From Sphaerochaetaceae bacterium (lineage in GTDB: Bacteria; Spirochaetota; Spirochaetia; Sphaerochaetales; Sphaerochaetaceae), in assembly GCA_024405065.1 (NCBI GenBank), contig JAKSPF010000006.1, positions 1-17,325 on the forward strand: a DNA stretch of 17,325 nt, read 5' to 3'. Both the position numbers and the translations under genes were made by a program. Below the pieces are notes generated by a model. That model was not told the origin of the DNA. It was given only the letters and a program-made list of their open reading frames with translations, and ran no database searches. Position 1 is the first letter of the stretch; each line of letters starts with the position of its first letter. Below are positions 7,238-14,549 of the stretch, piece by piece.

Positions 7238-9268
7238 ATGGACGAGGAAATCAGAAAATCCGAAGACAGTCTTACAAGGGGCTCAAGTGATTACAATGCC
7301 GATGACATCAAGGTTCTTCACGGGCTTGAAGCGGTAAGAAAAAGACCCGGAATGTATATCGGAACAACCGGACCGGAGGGACTTCACCACATGGTCTATG
7401 AGGTTGTTGATAACAGCATAGATGAAGCGGTTGCAGGTTTCTGTAATACAATCAACATAAGGATTGAAAAAGGCAACATTCTCTGTGTTGAAGACAACGG
7501 AAGAGGAATACCTGTGGCAATACACCCTACGGAAGGAGTCAGTACTCTTCAGGTTGCTCTGTGCAATCTGCATGCAGGCGGAAAATTCGGAGGAAAAGGA
7601 TACAAAACATCAGGAGGTCTGCACGGAGTAGGTGTTTCTGTTGTAAACGCACTTTCCGACTGGCTTGAGGCAACGGTTTACCGTGACGGGAAAATTTACC
7701 GTCAAACTTACAAAACAGGTATTCCCCAAGGTGATGTTGCAGTGGTTGGAACAACAGATCCGTCACACACCGGAACCACAATAAAATTTCATGCGGATGC
7801 AAAGACGGATGAGGGAGACAAGCTTCATGTAATGGAACTTGACAGATTTGATTTCAACGTGCTCTGTGAGAGGTTCAGGGAACTTGCCTTCCTGAACAAA
7901 GGTGTTGTAATCAATGCAACGGATGACAGGGAGGAAGTTCCCGTTGAAAAGACCTTCCACTTTGAGGGCGGAATAAAGGACTTTGTATCTTTCCTTGATG
8001 AAAACAATAAAATAATTCCTGAGGGTACCGAACCGGTATATGCATTCGGTAACAGAGCAAATGCCGGCGGTGAAGCACAGGTTGAGTTCTCTTTGCAGTA
8101 TACTGACCGGTACGACGAGAGAATTTACTCGTTTGCCAACAACATAAACACAAGAGAAGGCGGAAAGCACCTTGTCGGTTTCACAACCGGACTTGTTGCA
8201 GCGGTCAGAAGCCAGCTTCAGAAGACAGACAGATACAAAAAGGACAAGAAAACAACAGAGTTCATAGAAAGTGCGGATTTTGCGGAAGGTTTCAACTCCG
8301 ATGTCCGAGAGGGGCTTTCCGCCGTAATATCGGTGAAGCTTTCCGAGCCTCAGTTTGAGGGACAGACAAAAATGAAACTCGGTTCGTCTTACATACAGGG
8401 ACTCGTCCAGTCCTTTGTATACGAGAAGCTCAACGATTTCTTTGATGAGAATCCCTCTTTTATTGAGGCGATTCTTGACAAGACAGTGAATTCTGCACGG
8501 GCAAGGGTGGCTGCAAAACACGCACGCGAGAAAGAACGCAAGAAAAACGACGGAGGAGTTCTTCCGAGCAAGCTTGCCGACTGCAGTGAAAAAGACCCGG
8601 CAAACCGTGAAATTTTCATTGTGGAGGGAGATTCTGCAGGAGGCTCTGCCAATCAGGGACGTGACAGAAAGACGCAGGCGATACTTTCACTTTGGGGAAA
8701 GATGCTGAACGTTGAGAAAACAAGAGAAGAAAAAGTTGCGGTGAATGATAAACTTCAGCCGGTAATTGCCTCAATCGGAGCCGGTCTCGGAGCCACATTC
8801 AACATTGAAAAAGCAAGATATCATAAGATAATCATAATGGCTGATGCCGATGTTGACGGATCACACATAAGAACTTTGCTTCTTACATTCTTTTTCAGGT
8901 ATATGAGGCCTCTGATTGATGCGGGCTATGTTTATTTTGCAATGCCCCCACTCTACAAAATTTCAATAAAAAGCAAAGAGTATTACGCATACGATGAAGA
9001 AGAGCGCGTGAAAATTCTTGCAGAGAACAACCTTAATGCCGAAGACGAAAAAAGCTACAAAATACAGAGGTATAAGGGTCTCGGTGAGATGAATCCGGAG
9101 CAGCTTTGGGAAACAACGATGGATCCTGAACGCAGATTTATCACAAGGGTTCAGCTTTCCGATGCCATAGAGGCAGATCACTGGTTCAGTGTTCTGATGG
9201 GTGAAGATGTTGAACCGAGGCGGGTTTACATTGAAGAAAACGCCACCTATGCAAATATTGATGCATGA
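7238..9268 (+). CDS. gyrB: DNA gyrase subunit B
   Basis: GyrB is the ATPase half of the A2B2 gyrase that introduces negative supercoils. The 676-residue protein has the GHKL ATPase domain: YEVVDNSIDEA with Glu55 as the general base and Asn59 for magnesium, EDNGRGIP with Asp86, and the lid GGLHGVGVSVVNALS. The TOPRIM domain has EGDSAGGSA (Glu463 on) and DADVDGSH (536-543). The C-terminal QRYKGLGEMNPEQLW is typical of gyrase B. It has no large insertion, so it is the shorter Gram-positive-like form. The frame opens at 7193, but the ATG at 7238 has AGGAAAGG eight bases before it. gyrA follows at once. Compared with the dnaA-dnaN-recF part, codon use is more G/C rich, as is usual for a highly expressed gene. 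Confidence 0.97.
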   Translation: MDEEIRKSEDSLTRGSSDYNADDIKVLHGLEAVRKRPGMYIGTTGPEGLHHMVYEVVDNSIDEAVAGFCNTINIRIEKGNILCVEDNGRGIPVAIHPTEGVSTLQVALCNLHAGGKFGGKGYKTSGGLHGVGVSVVNALSDWLEATVYRDGKIYRQTYKTGIPQGDVAVVGTTDPSHTGTTIKFHADAKTDEGDKLHVMELDRFDFNVLCERFRELAFLNKGVVINATDDREEVPVEKTFHFEGGIKDFVSFLDENNKIIPEGTEPVYAFGNRANAGGEAQVEFSLQYTDRYDERIYSFANNINTREGGKHLVGFTTGLVAAVRSQLQKTDRYKKDKKTTEFIESADFAEGFNSDVREGLSAVISVKLSEPQFEGQTKMKLGSSYIQGLVQSFVYEKLNDFFDENPSFIEAILDKTVNSARARVAAKHAREKERKKNDGGVLPSKLADCSEKDPANREIFIVEGDSAGGSANQGRDRKTQAILSLWGKMLNVEKTREEKVAVNDKLQPVIASIGAGLGATFNIEKARYHKIIIMADADVDGSHIRTLLLTFFFRYMRPLIDAGYVYFAMPPLYKISIKSKEYYAYDEEERVKILAENNLNAEDEKSYKIQRYKGLGEMNPEQLWETTMDPERRFITRVQLSDAIEADHWFSVLMGEDVEPRRVYIEENATYANIDA

Positions 9269-9282
9269 CGGGAGAAACAAAG

Positions 9283-11838
9283 ATGGATATGAGTGCTGAA
9301 AACAGGGTTATTGTTTCCGATCTTTCAAAGGAAATGAAGAAATCCTACCTTGATTATGCAATGAGTGTTATTGTGAGCCGTGCCTTACCTGATGCAAGAG
9401 ACGGGCTTAAACCGGTTCACAGAAGAATTCTTTACGATATGTTTGAGCAGGGCATCAAGTCTTCCGGCAGTACGAAAAAATGTGCAAAGATAGTCGGAGA
9501 TGTGCTCGGTAAATATCATCCGCACGGTGATGCTTCCGTTTATGACGCAATGGTGCGTTTGGCACAGGATTTTTCTCTGCGATATCCGGTGATAAAGCCA
9601 CAGGGTAACTTCGGTTCAATAGACGGAGATCCGCCTGCTGCATACAGATACACAGAAGCAAAAATGAACCGTCTGGGTGAAGTCATGCTTACCGATATTG
9701 AAAAAGATACGGTGGACATGGTCAACAACTTTGACGATTCAATGCTTGAACCTTCAATACTTCCTGCAGGGTTTCCGTTCATGCTTGCAAACGGTTCCAG
9801 CGGAATTGCGGTCGGTATGGCAACCAATATGGCACCGCACAACCTCACGGAAATATGTGATGCTTTGTGTGCAGTGATAGAAAATCCGGAAATAACGGTT
9901 CTGGATCTCATGAATTACATAAAAGGTCCTGACTTCCCTACTTCCGGAATTATCTGCGGGCGCAAAGGAATCAAGGATGCGTTTGAAACGGGTCGCGGTA
10001 AGATTGTAATGAGGGGGCGTTATCACATTGAAGAACACAAGTCTCACGATTCAATTGTCTTCACGGAACTTCCCTATCAGGTTAATAAACGGGATTTGAG
10101 AGAGCATATTGAGACTTTAAGGAAAGAAGAAACCTTAAAAGACGTGTCAATATGCAGGGATGAATCAGGACGTGAGGGAATACGTCTTGTAATTGAACTC
10201 AAAGCCGGTGCAAGTCCTGATATTGTTGTAAATCACCTGTTCAGAAGCACGGCACTTGAAAGCAATTTCAATACAAACAATCTTGCCCTTGTGAACGGCA
10301 GACCGAAACTGCTCAATCTCAAGGATATGCTTACTGTCTACATCAATCACAGAACCGATGTTGTAACCAGAAGGACGCGTTTTGAACTTACAAAGGCAGA
10401 AGAACGTGCGCACATTCTTTTGGGATTGAAAATCGGTCTTGAGCATATTGATGAAGTCATTGCCATAATCAAGAAATCTGCGGACAACGAAGAAGCTTCT
10501 GTAGAATTGCAGAAAGCGTTTGCACTTTCAGACAGACAGGCAAGTGCGATAATTCAGATGAGACTCGGACGTTTGAGCCATATGGAAACTCAGGAAATTG
10601 TTGATGAATTGACTGATTTGCAAGCAAAAATTGTCTACTATAAAGAGCTTCTTGCCGATCCGGTGAAGATTTTAGGTGTTGTGAAGACTGAAATTGAAAA
10701 CCTGCGCAAAGATTACGGAGACGAGAGACGCACGGAAATTGACAGTCGTGAACTTTCCGGTGTGATGGACAAGGATTTCATCAAAAAAGAAGAATGTGTT
10801 GTTATTGCAACTCACAAAGGTTTTGTCCGAAGGGTTTCTGCAGACGAATACAAGACCCAGTCTCGCGGAGGCAAAGGTGTCAAGGGTGCAAAACTCCGTG
10901 AAGAAGATTTTGTGCAACATATGTTCACGGCAAATTCACATGACAAAATAATGTACATTACCGACAAGGGAAGAGCCTTCACCCTTGAAGTGTGGGAAAT
11001 CCCCGAAGGTCAGAAGGTAGGAAAAGGAGTAAGTATAAAAGCGGTACTTCCGAAAATGGACGCAGAAGAATCAATAACGTCCGTAATAAGCTTTGAGGAT
11101 TTCTCGGAAGATGCGTACCTGCTCATGTGTACAAAGCACGGTGTTGTAAAGCAAATTGCTCTCAACGCCTTTGTAAACGCCCGTAAGAACGGAATCCGAG
11201 CAATTGTCCTTGATGAAGGCGATGTTTTGTTTGACAGTATCTTTGTAAAAGATTCGGATGAAGCGATGATTATTACAAAGAAAGGCAAAGGACTGAGATT
11301 TGCCGTGTCTGAAGTAAGGTCAATGGGAAGAGTATCTCACGGTGTAAAGGGTATAACACTTGCTCCGGAAGACGAAGTTGTGGGTCTTCTGAAAGTTGAT
11401 TCGGAAAAGAGAATTCTTATGGTGACGGAACTCGGAAAGGGAAAACAGGTGGATTACAACCTGTTTATGGCACATCACAGAGGTACCGGCGGTCAGCAGA
11501 TATACAAACTGGATGAAAACAGGACAAGTTTCATTGTTGCCGCACTATCCGTAGATGACAGAAATGATATTGTCTGTATTACAAGGGACGGTATAACAAT
11601 AAGAACTCACGTTGAGCAAATTTCCGTGCAGGGAAGAACTGCCGGCGGAGTAAATGTTGTCAGAATGAAGACTGAAGAAGACAGAATTGTATCCATTTGC
11701 AGTACGGTTTATCAGGAAGAAGAACAGAACGAAGAGGAAGATTCCGAAAACGGAACAAATGAAACATCCGAAGTCGGAACAGAGAATGTAGAAAAAGGTC
11801 TTTTTGATGAAGTGGAGCTTGTAGATGATAAGAACTGA
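9283..11838 (+). CDS. gyrA: DNA gyrase subunit A
   Basis: GyrA carries the DNA cleavage-religation site and the DNA-wrapping domain. The 851-residue protein begins MDMSAENRVIVSDLSKEM. The quinolone-resistance region is YHPHGDASVYDAMVRLAQ (about 78-95), and catalytic Tyr123 lies in YRYTEAKM. The C-terminal beta-pinwheel contains the GyrA box as QSRGGKG (526-532), against the usual QRRGGKG. The pinwheel is followed by a strongly acidic tail of about 40 residues. The ATG at 9283 is preceded by GGGAG; an alternative ATG at 9265 overlaps the gyrB stop and would add six residues. The gyrB-gyrA pair forms one operon closed by the terminator downstream. It is gyrase rather than topoisomerase IV because of the adjoining gyrB, the origin context and the GyrA box. 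Confidence 0.96.
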   Translation: MDMSAENRVIVSDLSKEMKKSYLDYAMSVIVSRALPDARDGLKPVHRRILYDMFEQGIKSSGSTKKCAKIVGDVLGKYHPHGDASVYDAMVRLAQDFSLRYPVIKPQGNFGSIDGDPPAAYRYTEAKMNRLGEVMLTDIEKDTVDMVNNFDDSMLEPSILPAGFPFMLANGSSGIAVGMATNMAPHNLTEICDALCAVIENPEITVLDLMNYIKGPDFPTSGIICGRKGIKDAFETGRGKIVMRGRYHIEEHKSHDSIVFTELPYQVNKRDLREHIETLRKEETLKDVSICRDESGREGIRLVIELKAGASPDIVVNHLFRSTALESNFNTNNLALVNGRPKLLNLKDMLTVYINHRTDVVTRRTRFELTKAEERAHILLGLKIGLEHIDEVIAIIKKSADNEEASVELQKAFALSDRQASAIIQMRLGRLSHMETQEIVDELTDLQAKIVYYKELLADPVKILGVVKTEIENLRKDYGDERRTEIDSRELSGVMDKDFIKKEECVVIATHKGFVRRVSADEYKTQSRGGKGVKGAKLREEDFVQHMFTANSHDKIMYITDKGRAFTLEVWEIPEGQKVGKGVSIKAVLPKMDAEESITSVISFEDFSEDAYLLMCTKHGVVKQIALNAFVNARKNGIRAIVLDEGDVLFDSIFVKDSDEAMIITKKGKGLRFAVSEVRSMGRVSHGVKGITLAPEDEVVGLLKVDSEKRILMVTELGKGKQVDYNLFMAHHRGTGGQQIYKLDENRTSFIVAALSVDDRNDIVCITRDGITIRTHVEQISVQGRTAGGVNVVRMKTEEDRIVSICSTVYQEEEQNEEEDSENGTNETSEVGTENVEKGLFDEVELVDDKN

Positions 11839-11936
11839 GGAAAATACAAGCTCGGTTATGCAAAATTCTCTAAAAGTATCTGAAAAAAGAGACAAGAGAT
11901 AAATACATTCTGTTTCTTTATATAGTAACACGGGGT

Positions 11937-11973
11937 AAAAACCGCATTCTACGTGGCTGGAATGCGGTTTTTT
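11937..11973 (+). terminator. gyrA rho-independent terminator
   Basis: Arms AAAAACCGCATTC (11937-11949) and GAATGCGGTTTTT (11960-11972) pair fully around a ten-base loop and run into a T tract. It could work on both strands, but on the minus strand there is no gene close upstream. It lies about 100 bases after the gyrA stop. Confidence 0.9.
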
Positions 11974-12099
11974 GTTGTTTTGAGAATTTTTCAAAAAATA
12001 AACGAGAATACTCAAAAATGTAAAAATCAGAGAAACCGGCAAAAGAACTTTCGTTAAAAACCGGTGTGTTCAATCAAAAATGGCTATGTATCTGAAAAA

Positions 12100-12115
12100 T
12101 GTTTCACGTGAAACA
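12100..12115. promoter_or_regulatory. parS: parS centromere site 1
   Basis: TGTTTCACGTGAAACA is a perfect 16-base palindrome matching the conserved bacterial parS consensus bound by ParB. parB itself is 1.5 kb downstream. Confidence 0.95.
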
Positions 12116-12141
12116 TTCTATAAAAACAAATTTTCTTATCA

Positions 12142-12172
12142 AATTGCAAAATTATGCTTTGTGAAGAACGAA
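12142..12172 (+). repeat. Dispersed 31-bp repeat, copy A
   Basis: It matches 15508-15538 at 29 of 31 positions (core CAAAATTA[T/A]GCTTTGTGAAG). This copy lacks the AGAGCC inverted ends seen in copy B, so it looks like a decayed or partial insertion. Confidence 0.75.
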
Positions 12173-12199
12173 ATAGGATTTTCCTATATAAAAACTCTC

Positions 12200-12242
12200 T
12201 TTGATAATTTAAGTTTGACTTTGTGTCCTTCAAATTATCAAA
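12200..12242. repeat. 11-bp perfect inverted repeat between parS sites
   Basis: TTTGATAATTT (12200-12210) and AAATTATCAAA (12232-12242) pair perfectly around a 21-base loop. There is no T run after it, so it is not an obvious terminator. It lies near the midpoint of the two parS sites. Its role is unknown; it may be an operator or part of a repeat element. Confidence 0.5.
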
Positions 12243-12374
12243 AGTACATTCTGTGCCGCAGAGACAAGTTCAGAATTTATGAATGTAGTTTTGCTGTTGG
12301 CACTGTAGTTTACAATTGGTTTTCTGATAGATGTGTTAAAAGATCATCAACAGTGTCTGTCTGTGGCTGAGCCG

Positions 12375-12414
12375 AAAAAAATCCTGTCACAAGCATAATA
12401 TCTGTAACAGGATT
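12375..12414 (-). terminator. Terminator of the nifU-like gene
   Basis: On the minus strand, AATCCTGT (12407-12414 side) pairs with ACAGGATT (12380-12387 side). Three more pairs follow after one mismatch, around a loop of about 11 bases. The hairpin is followed by six T residues (12375-12380). It is about 45 bases past the nifU-like stop, and parS site 2 lies between them. Confidence 0.8.
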
Positions 12415-12420
12415 GTAAAA

Positions 12421-12436
12421 TGTTTCACGTGAAACA
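12421..12436. promoter_or_regulatory. parS: parS centromere site 2
   Basis: This second perfect copy of TGTTTCACGTGAAACA is 321 bp from the first. It falls in the 3' untranslated part of the minus-strand nifU-like message. Confidence 0.95.
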
Positions 12437-12459
12437 TTCAGATGTTTTGAAGATTCTCA

Positions 12460-12726
12460 TCAGTTGTTTGAGTTATTTGGTTGTTCTTCATCAAAAGTCA
12501 GGTTGATAACCTCTATTTTGTCATCCACGTTATATTTCAACATTCTTTCCACCCCACCCTTCAATGTCATAGCTGCCATAGCACATCCGGCACAGGCTCC
12601 TCTTAGTCTGACAAAGACTTTGTAATCTTCCATTTTGACAAAATCAATATCTCCCCCATCATTTTGAAGTGATGGTCTTATCATTTCTATTGCTTCCAGT
12701 ACCTTTTTTTCAATCTCAGCATTCAT
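12460..12726 (-). CDS. NifU-like Fe-S scaffold domain protein (Nfu type)
   Basis: This 88-residue protein consists of a single NifU C-terminal (Nfu) domain. It starts with a helix (KKVLEAIEMIRPSLQ), followed by the conserved NDGGDIDFV and the Fe-S binding CxxC motif in GACAGCAMAAMTLKGGVE (Cys45 and Cys48). Such proteins bind a 4Fe-4S cluster, as dimers, and hand it to target enzymes. There is no N-terminal IscU-like or A-type domain and no isc or suf genes nearby. The last eight residues are a polar tail. AGGAG eight bases before the ATG sets the start. It is transcribed alone and away from parA, ending at the hairpin beyond parS site 2. Confidence 0.92.
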   Translation of the reverse strand: MNAEIEKKVLEAIEMIRPSLQNDGGDIDFVKMEDYKVFVRLRGACAGCAMAAMTLKGGVERMLKYNVDDKIEVINLTFDEEQPNNSNN

Positions 12727-12748
12727 AATAATTTCTCCTGATGACGAT

Positions 12749-12778
12749 AATTTACTTCTACTTGATTTAACTGGTCAA
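12749..12778 (-). promoter_or_regulatory. Candidate nifU-like gene promoter with overlapping palindrome
   Basis: On the minus strand TTGACC (12773-12778) and TAAATT (12749-12754) are 18 bases apart. The inverted repeat ACTTGA-nine bases-TCAAGT (12760-12780) covers the -35 box and could be an operator. Confidence 0.4.
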
Positions 12779-12789
12779 GTATGCACCGG

Positions 12790-12820
12790 TTATTGACAGA
12801 TTTTGCACAATTTATGAACA
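12790..12820 (+). promoter_or_regulatory. Three DnaA-box-like 9-mers at 11-bp spacing before parA
   Basis: TTATTGACA (12790), TTTTGCACA (12801) and TTATGAACA (12812) start exactly 11 bases apart. The first two differ from TTATNCACA at one position each. The third is identical to the motif repeated in the origin spacer. They lie between the divergent nifU-like and parA promoters. Confidence 0.4.
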
Positions 12821-12862
12821 AAATTTGGTGACTTTTAATGTGTAATGCTTTATTATGGCGGT

Positions 12863-13624
12863 ATGAGTGCAAAAAAAATCATTTTCTTGAATCAGAAAGG
12901 CGGTGTAGGTAAAACAACAACAGCCGTTAACATCGGTTCTGCTCTTGCGGTAAAGGGATATAGAGTTCTTCTTGTAGATATGGATTCTCAGGGTAATTTG
13001 TCAAGTTCTGTATCTGCGGATACAACAAGACCCGGAGTGTATGAAGTAATTGCAGGAACGGCAGATTTTTCGGCTGTTCAAACTACTCCCGTAAAAAATT
13101 TGTTTTGTCTTTCCGGAGGAATAAACAATGCCGGTTTGTCCGTTGAGTTGATTGATTTGAAGGATAGAGAGTACTATCTTAAAAGGGCGCTTAAACCTGC
13201 AGAAAGTGACTATGATTTTATTTTTGTAGATTGTCCCCCGGCGCTTGATCTTGTAACAATGAATGCTCTTGCTTTTGCAGAATATGTGATAATTCCGATG
13301 CAGTGTGAATTTTTTGCCATGGAAGGGTTGAATTTACTGATGAAAACAATATCTTCTGTGAAAAAAAAGATAAATCCAAGGCTTTCCGTGCTTGGAATTG
13401 TGTTTACAATGTATTCTAAAAGGTCAAAACTCAATAATGAAGTTGTTGAGGATATATCAAGTTATTTTAAAGATTTGGTTTTTAAAACACTGATCCCGAG
13501 AAATGTAAGAGTTTCAGAGGCACCTTCGCATGGATTGCCGGTAAATGCCTATGAAAGTTTTTGCAGCGGAACAAAAGCATACAATGATCTTGCAGAGGAG
13601 GTACTGAAACGTGTCACTAAATAA
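12863..13624 (+). CDS. parA: Chromosome-partitioning ATPase ParA (Soj)
   Basis: ParA binds DNA nonspecifically as an ATP dimer and forms the gradient along which ParB-parS complexes move. The 253-residue protein is the short chromosomal type without an N-terminal helix-turn-helix. It has the deviant Walker A QKGGVGKTTT (11-20), motif A' LLVDMDSQGN (36-45), and Walker B FIFVDCPPALD with Asp123. The ATG at 12845 would add six residues, but it lies just before the likely -10 box TATTAT (12851-12856). The start at 12863 gives the canonical MSAKKIIFLNQKGG. A -35 of GTGACT (12828-12833) is 17 bases upstream of that -10. Transcription would begin at or next to the ATG. The 3' end overlaps parB by 14 bases. 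Confidence 0.95.
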   Translation: MSAKKIIFLNQKGGVGKTTTAVNIGSALAVKGYRVLLVDMDSQGNLSSSVSADTTRPGVYEVIAGTADFSAVQTTPVKNLFCLSGGINNAGLSVELIDLKDREYYLKRALKPAESDYDFIFVDCPPALDLVTMNALAFAEYVIIPMQCEFFAMEGLNLLMKTISSVKKKINPRLSVLGIVFTMYSKRSKLNNEVVEDISSYFKDLVFKTLIPRNVRVSEAPSHGLPVNAYESFCSGTKAYNDLAEEVLKRVTK

Positions 13625-14549
13625 ACATGGACTTGGCAGGGGAATAACATCTCTTATCGGAGAATATGATAATTCAACCTATGAAGTTGAAAAACTTGAA
13701 GAAGCCGGTGTAAGAGTACTTGATATTGAAATTAATAAAATAAAACCGAATCCAAACCAGCCCAGAAAAAATTTTGATCAGGATGCTTTGCTTGAACTGA
13801 GTCAGTCTATTACAGAACAAGGGGTTTTGATACCTCTTTTGATTGAAGAAATAGCAAGAGAATCCTATATTGTGATTGCGGGTGAAAGAAGATATCGTGC
13901 TGCAAAGATTGCAGGCCTTAAAACATTGCCCTGTATTATAAGGGATTTCACTGACATACAGAGAATGGAAGTTGCTCTTATTGAGAATATTCAAAGAGAA
14001 AACCTGAATCCTGTTGAGGAGGCTCGTGCCTTTAATTATCTCCTTGTGCAACAAGGAATTAAACAAGAAGACCTTGCCAAAAGAATAGGAAAAAGCCGTT
14101 CTGCAATAGCAAACAGTCTCAGACTTCTCAATCTTCCTGCAGGAATGCTTGAAGGTTTGCAAAAAGGTGAATTTTCAGCCGGACATGCGCGGGCTTTACT
14201 CTCCGTTGAAAACCCTGCAGATAGGGAAGTTCTTTATCTCAGAATTTTAAAAGACGGTCTTTCCGTAAGACAGACAGAAGCGCAGGCTACAGGTCTTAAC
14301 AAGGGAAGCCGTGCAATCAATACTCTGCTTCCGAACGATGAAGGTAAAGCAAAAGAAGGAAAGGATGAAGAGGTTGAATCAGTTGAGGAAAAATTTCTTT
14401 CTGCTACCGGATGTAAGGTTGAAATTAAAGGAAAATTGACAAAAGGTAAAATTGTGATACCCTTCTCTACGTCTGAGGAGCTGGAAAGAATTTATCAGCT
14501 TTTCAGCCCGGGAGATTCGCTTTTTGACTACGATGATGGAGAAAATTGA
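13611..14549 (+). CDS. parB: Chromosome-partitioning protein ParB (Spo0J)
   Basis: ParB is a CTP-dependent clamp that loads at parS and spreads along DNA. The 312-residue protein begins with the ParA-stimulating type of N terminus, HGLGRGITSL. The CTP-binding region holds GERRYRA (91-97) and ENIQRENLNPVEEA (125-138). The helix-turn-helix for parS is about 150-175 (KQEDLAKRIGKSRSAIANSL). A charged, variable linker (about 240-262) leads to the C-terminal dimerisation domain. The start is GTG, with GAGGAGG about nine bases before it, inside the parA gene. The nearest parS sites are the two upstream of parA. The stop TGA shares its last base with the ATG of the immunophilin gene, so the three genes appear to form one operon. 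Confidence 0.96.
   Translation: MSLNKHGLGRGITSLIGEYDNSTYEVEKLEEAGVRVLDIEINKIKPNPNQPRKNFDQDALLELSQSITEQGVLIPLLIEEIARESYIVIAGERRYRAAKIAGLKTLPCIIRDFTDIQRMEVALIENIQRENLNPVEEARAFNYLLVQQGIKQEDLAKRIGKSRSAIANSLRLLNLPAGMLEGLQKGEFSAGHARALLSVENPADREVLYLRILKDGLSVRQTEAQATGLNKGSRAINTLLPNDEGKAKEGKDEEVESVEEKFLSATGCKVEIKGKLTKGKIVIPFSTSEELERIYQLFSPGDSLFDYDDGEN

Larger units (their letters stand above)
11839..12459. other. Gene-free region with parS sites, terminators and repeats
   Basis: These 621 bases hold the gyrA terminator, two parS sites, one copy of a dispersed 31-bp repeat, an 11-bp-arm hairpin and the minus-strand terminator of the nifU-like gene. I see no credible coding gene: a plus-strand frame at 12080-12370 runs through a parS site and the dispersed repeat and lacks a ribosome binding site. 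No tRNA-like cloverleaf was seen. Confidence 0.7.

Noticed and set aside
7763..8521. 252-codon frame antisense to gyrB
   Set aside because: The plus-strand gyrB is certain. The reverse frame is Cys/Arg/Leu-rich, as expected for a shadow frame, and has no ribosome binding site.
11545..12042. 165-codon minus-strand frame rich in Phe and Leu, resembling a membrane protein
   Set aside because: It is the complement of the acidic gyrA tail and the gyrA terminator; the hydrophobic look comes from reversed GAA/GAT codons.
12080..12370. 96-codon plus-strand frame in the gyrA-nifU spacer
   Set aside because: It runs through parS site 1, the dispersed repeat and the inverted repeat, has no Shine-Dalgarno sequence, and the product shows no recognisable domain.
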